22,571 nt of DNA from Bacillota bacterium (lineage in GTDB: Bacteria; Bacillota; Bacilli; Paenibacillales; Paenibacillaceae), in the NCBI GenBank assembly GCA_023391635.1, contig JAEWAQ010000011.1, positions 1 to 22,571 on the forward strand, read 5' to 3'. How positions within the stretch are numbered: the first letter of the stretch is position 1; every line of letters begins with the position of its first letter. Below the pieces are notes generated by a model that saw only the letters and a list, made by a program, of their open reading frames with translations, had not been told where the DNA came from and searched no databases. Made by a program: the position numbers and the translations under genes. Positions 21,535 through 22,571 of this stretch are shown here, piece by piece.

Positions 21535-22571
21535 TCAGAGCGCAAATTCAGAATTAAGCGTGTCTAGCGGCCGTTCCATCAATTCGCCGAATACAAGCGA
21601 TGCCGCCCCTACCGCACTCTGTGAAGTCCCGAAGGAAGCGGACTCGATGATGACGTTGTTTCGCGCGGACGGATACACGCTGGCTTGCACATGTTGGCGA
21701 ATGCGCGGCAGATAGCTTTCGAAGAATGGGTACAGCTTGCCCCCGAGGATGATCAAGGCCGGATCGTATACGTTAAACAGCGTAGTGAGCGTAGATTCCA
21801 TGATTTGCAGCGTCGACTCGAGGCATCGCTCCGCTCTCGCGTCCTTCGCTTGCACGGCATGGAAGAAATCCTCGATCGTACTGCCTTCCTTCCCATGATT
21901 CCAATGACGCAATATGCCCGGAATAGAGCCGACGGTCTCCCAGCATCCGCGATTCCCGCATTCGCACAACTCCCCGCCGGGATTGACGGTAATATGACCG
22001 ACTTGACCGTACAGCCCGTTGGTGCCCATGATGACTTCGCCTTTGGACACGACGCCGCCGCCGATGCCATACCCCATGGTGATATAGACAAAGCTGTCTT
22101 CCTTATGCTTCCGGCTATGTCCGAACCACCGTTCGGCCAACGCAGAAGTGCGGGCATCATCATTCATGACGATGGGTCTTCCCAGCATAAGCTCCAATTC
22201 CTTGCGAATCTCAAAATGCTCCCAGTGCGGGAAATTCGGCGGCACGAGCAGCACGCCATCCCTGAGACTCATCGGGCCTGGAATGCTCAGTCCGATTCCC
22301 AGGAGCTTGTCCTGCTGCGCGGAAATTTGCGAGATCATATCCCGCACAATCCGGGCGACACCTTCCAATACCCGGTAAGGGTTCGTATTTCTGTCCATCG
22401 CCACTTCTTTGGATTGCAGGATTTGTCCCGTTAAATTCGTCGTAACCACTTCGTACGAGCTGCGGCCGATATCAATCCCGATCAGCTTGAAGCACTGCTC
22501 GTTGAGACGCAGCATCACCCTTCTGCGCCCCACGTTGCCGGTCGTCAGCTCCGTTTCCTTCAGCAGACTGA
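21535..22571 (-). CDS. ROK-family transcriptional regulator, XylR/NagC type (partial, runs off right edge)
   Basis: The minus-strand frame is open from the window edge. Residues encoded before position 22533 (LKETELTTGNVGRRRVMLRL) match the link between the N-terminal winged helix and the ROK domain in XylR/NagC repressors. A start inside the window would therefore be artificial, and the DNA-binding domain lies beyond 22571. The ROK domain shows GIDIGRSSYEV, LSIPGPM, NDDARTSALAE, ITMGYGIGGGVV and the zinc motif CECGNRGCWE. The usual Glu of the G-E-x-G-H sugar-contact motif is Gln here (GQVGH), which may change ligand response. Such proteins repress sugar genes until a sugar binds. It could control a neighbouring operon outside the window or the cluster here. 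A 25-nt stretch is duplicated at 5575-5599. Confidence 0.9.
   Translation of the reverse strand, partial: SLLKETELTTGNVGRRRVMLRLNEQCFKLIGIDIGRSSYEVVTTNLTGQILQSKEVAMDRNTNPYRVLEGVARIVRDMISQISAQQDKLLGIGLSIPGPMSLRDGVLLVPPNFPHWEHFEIRKELELMLGRPIVMNDDARTSALAERWFGHSRKHKEDSFVYITMGYGIGGGVVSKGEVIMGTNGLYGQVGHITVNPGGELCECGNRGCWETVGSIPGILRHWNHGKEGSTIEDFFHAVQAKDARAERCLESTLQIMESTLTTLFNVYDPALIILGGKLYPFFESYLPRIRQHVQASVYPSARNNVIIESASFGTSQSAVGAASLVFGELMERPLDTLNSEFAL

Noticed and set aside
1..22571. CRISPR array, tRNA or rRNA genes, riboswitch
   Set aside because: No regularly spaced repeat arrays, cloverleaf candidates or conserved RNA leaders were seen; the only repeats are the three operator-like copies at 16330-16394.

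Overview
The window looks like chromosomal DNA of a GC-rich, spore-former-type Firmicute of the Paenibacillaceae (Paenibacillus/Cohnella-like). The evidence is indirect: strong AGGAGG-type ribosome binding sites, a YesM/YesN-type two-component pair beside a CUT1 sugar ABC transporter that has no ATPase gene, a CcpA cre-like site, a XylR/NagC-type ROK regulator and sigma-A promoters. No RNA genes or CRISPR arrays were seen.

Layout. (1) 1-905, minus: 5' part of a TnpB (IS200/IS605, IS1341-like) gene running off the left edge. (2) 1024-4567, minus: a NarL-type response regulator, translationally coupled to a large membrane sensor kinase with a GAF-like region, preceded by a small membrane protein gene. 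(3) 4782-5543, plus: an unrecognised protein with an Ala/Pro/Lys-rich linker, ending in a clear hairpin. (4) 5640-16246, minus: a nine-gene carbohydrate operon. In transcription order it encodes a solute-binding lipoprotein, two permeases, an SDR dehydrogenase, a GH4 glycosidase, an aldose-1-epimerase-like protein, an IlvD/Edd-family sugar-acid dehydratase, an aldehyde dehydrogenase and a sialidase-fold protein. (5) 16460-20887, plus and divergent: a TIM-barrel-like protein of uncertain function, then a YesM-type sensor kinase and a YesN-type AraC response regulator. (6) 21008-21397: a degraded GrpB-family gene in AT-richer DNA. (7) 21535 to the right edge, minus: a ROK-family repressor, partial.

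Working model (inference). The YesM/YesN pair senses a carbohydrate and activates the divergent operon. Three 14-15 bp direct repeats lie between the two promoters, and a cre-like site overlaps the transporter -10. The transporter imports a glycoside or oligosaccharide. The GH4 enzyme (CHG motif, reported for alpha-uronidases) and the sialidase-fold protein release a sugar. Mutarotase, SDR, dehydratase and aldehyde dehydrogenase then form a non-phosphorylative oxidative route resembling Weimberg/Dahms or uronate-oxidation pathways. The step between the 2-keto-3-deoxy acid and the aldehyde has no recognised enzyme here. The divergent TIM-barrel protein is the best local candidate, which makes this cluster the most interesting part of the window.

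Other points: a 25-bp exact match between the ROK gene and intergenic DNA 16 kb away, non-ATG start problems in two genes, and several strong palindromes.
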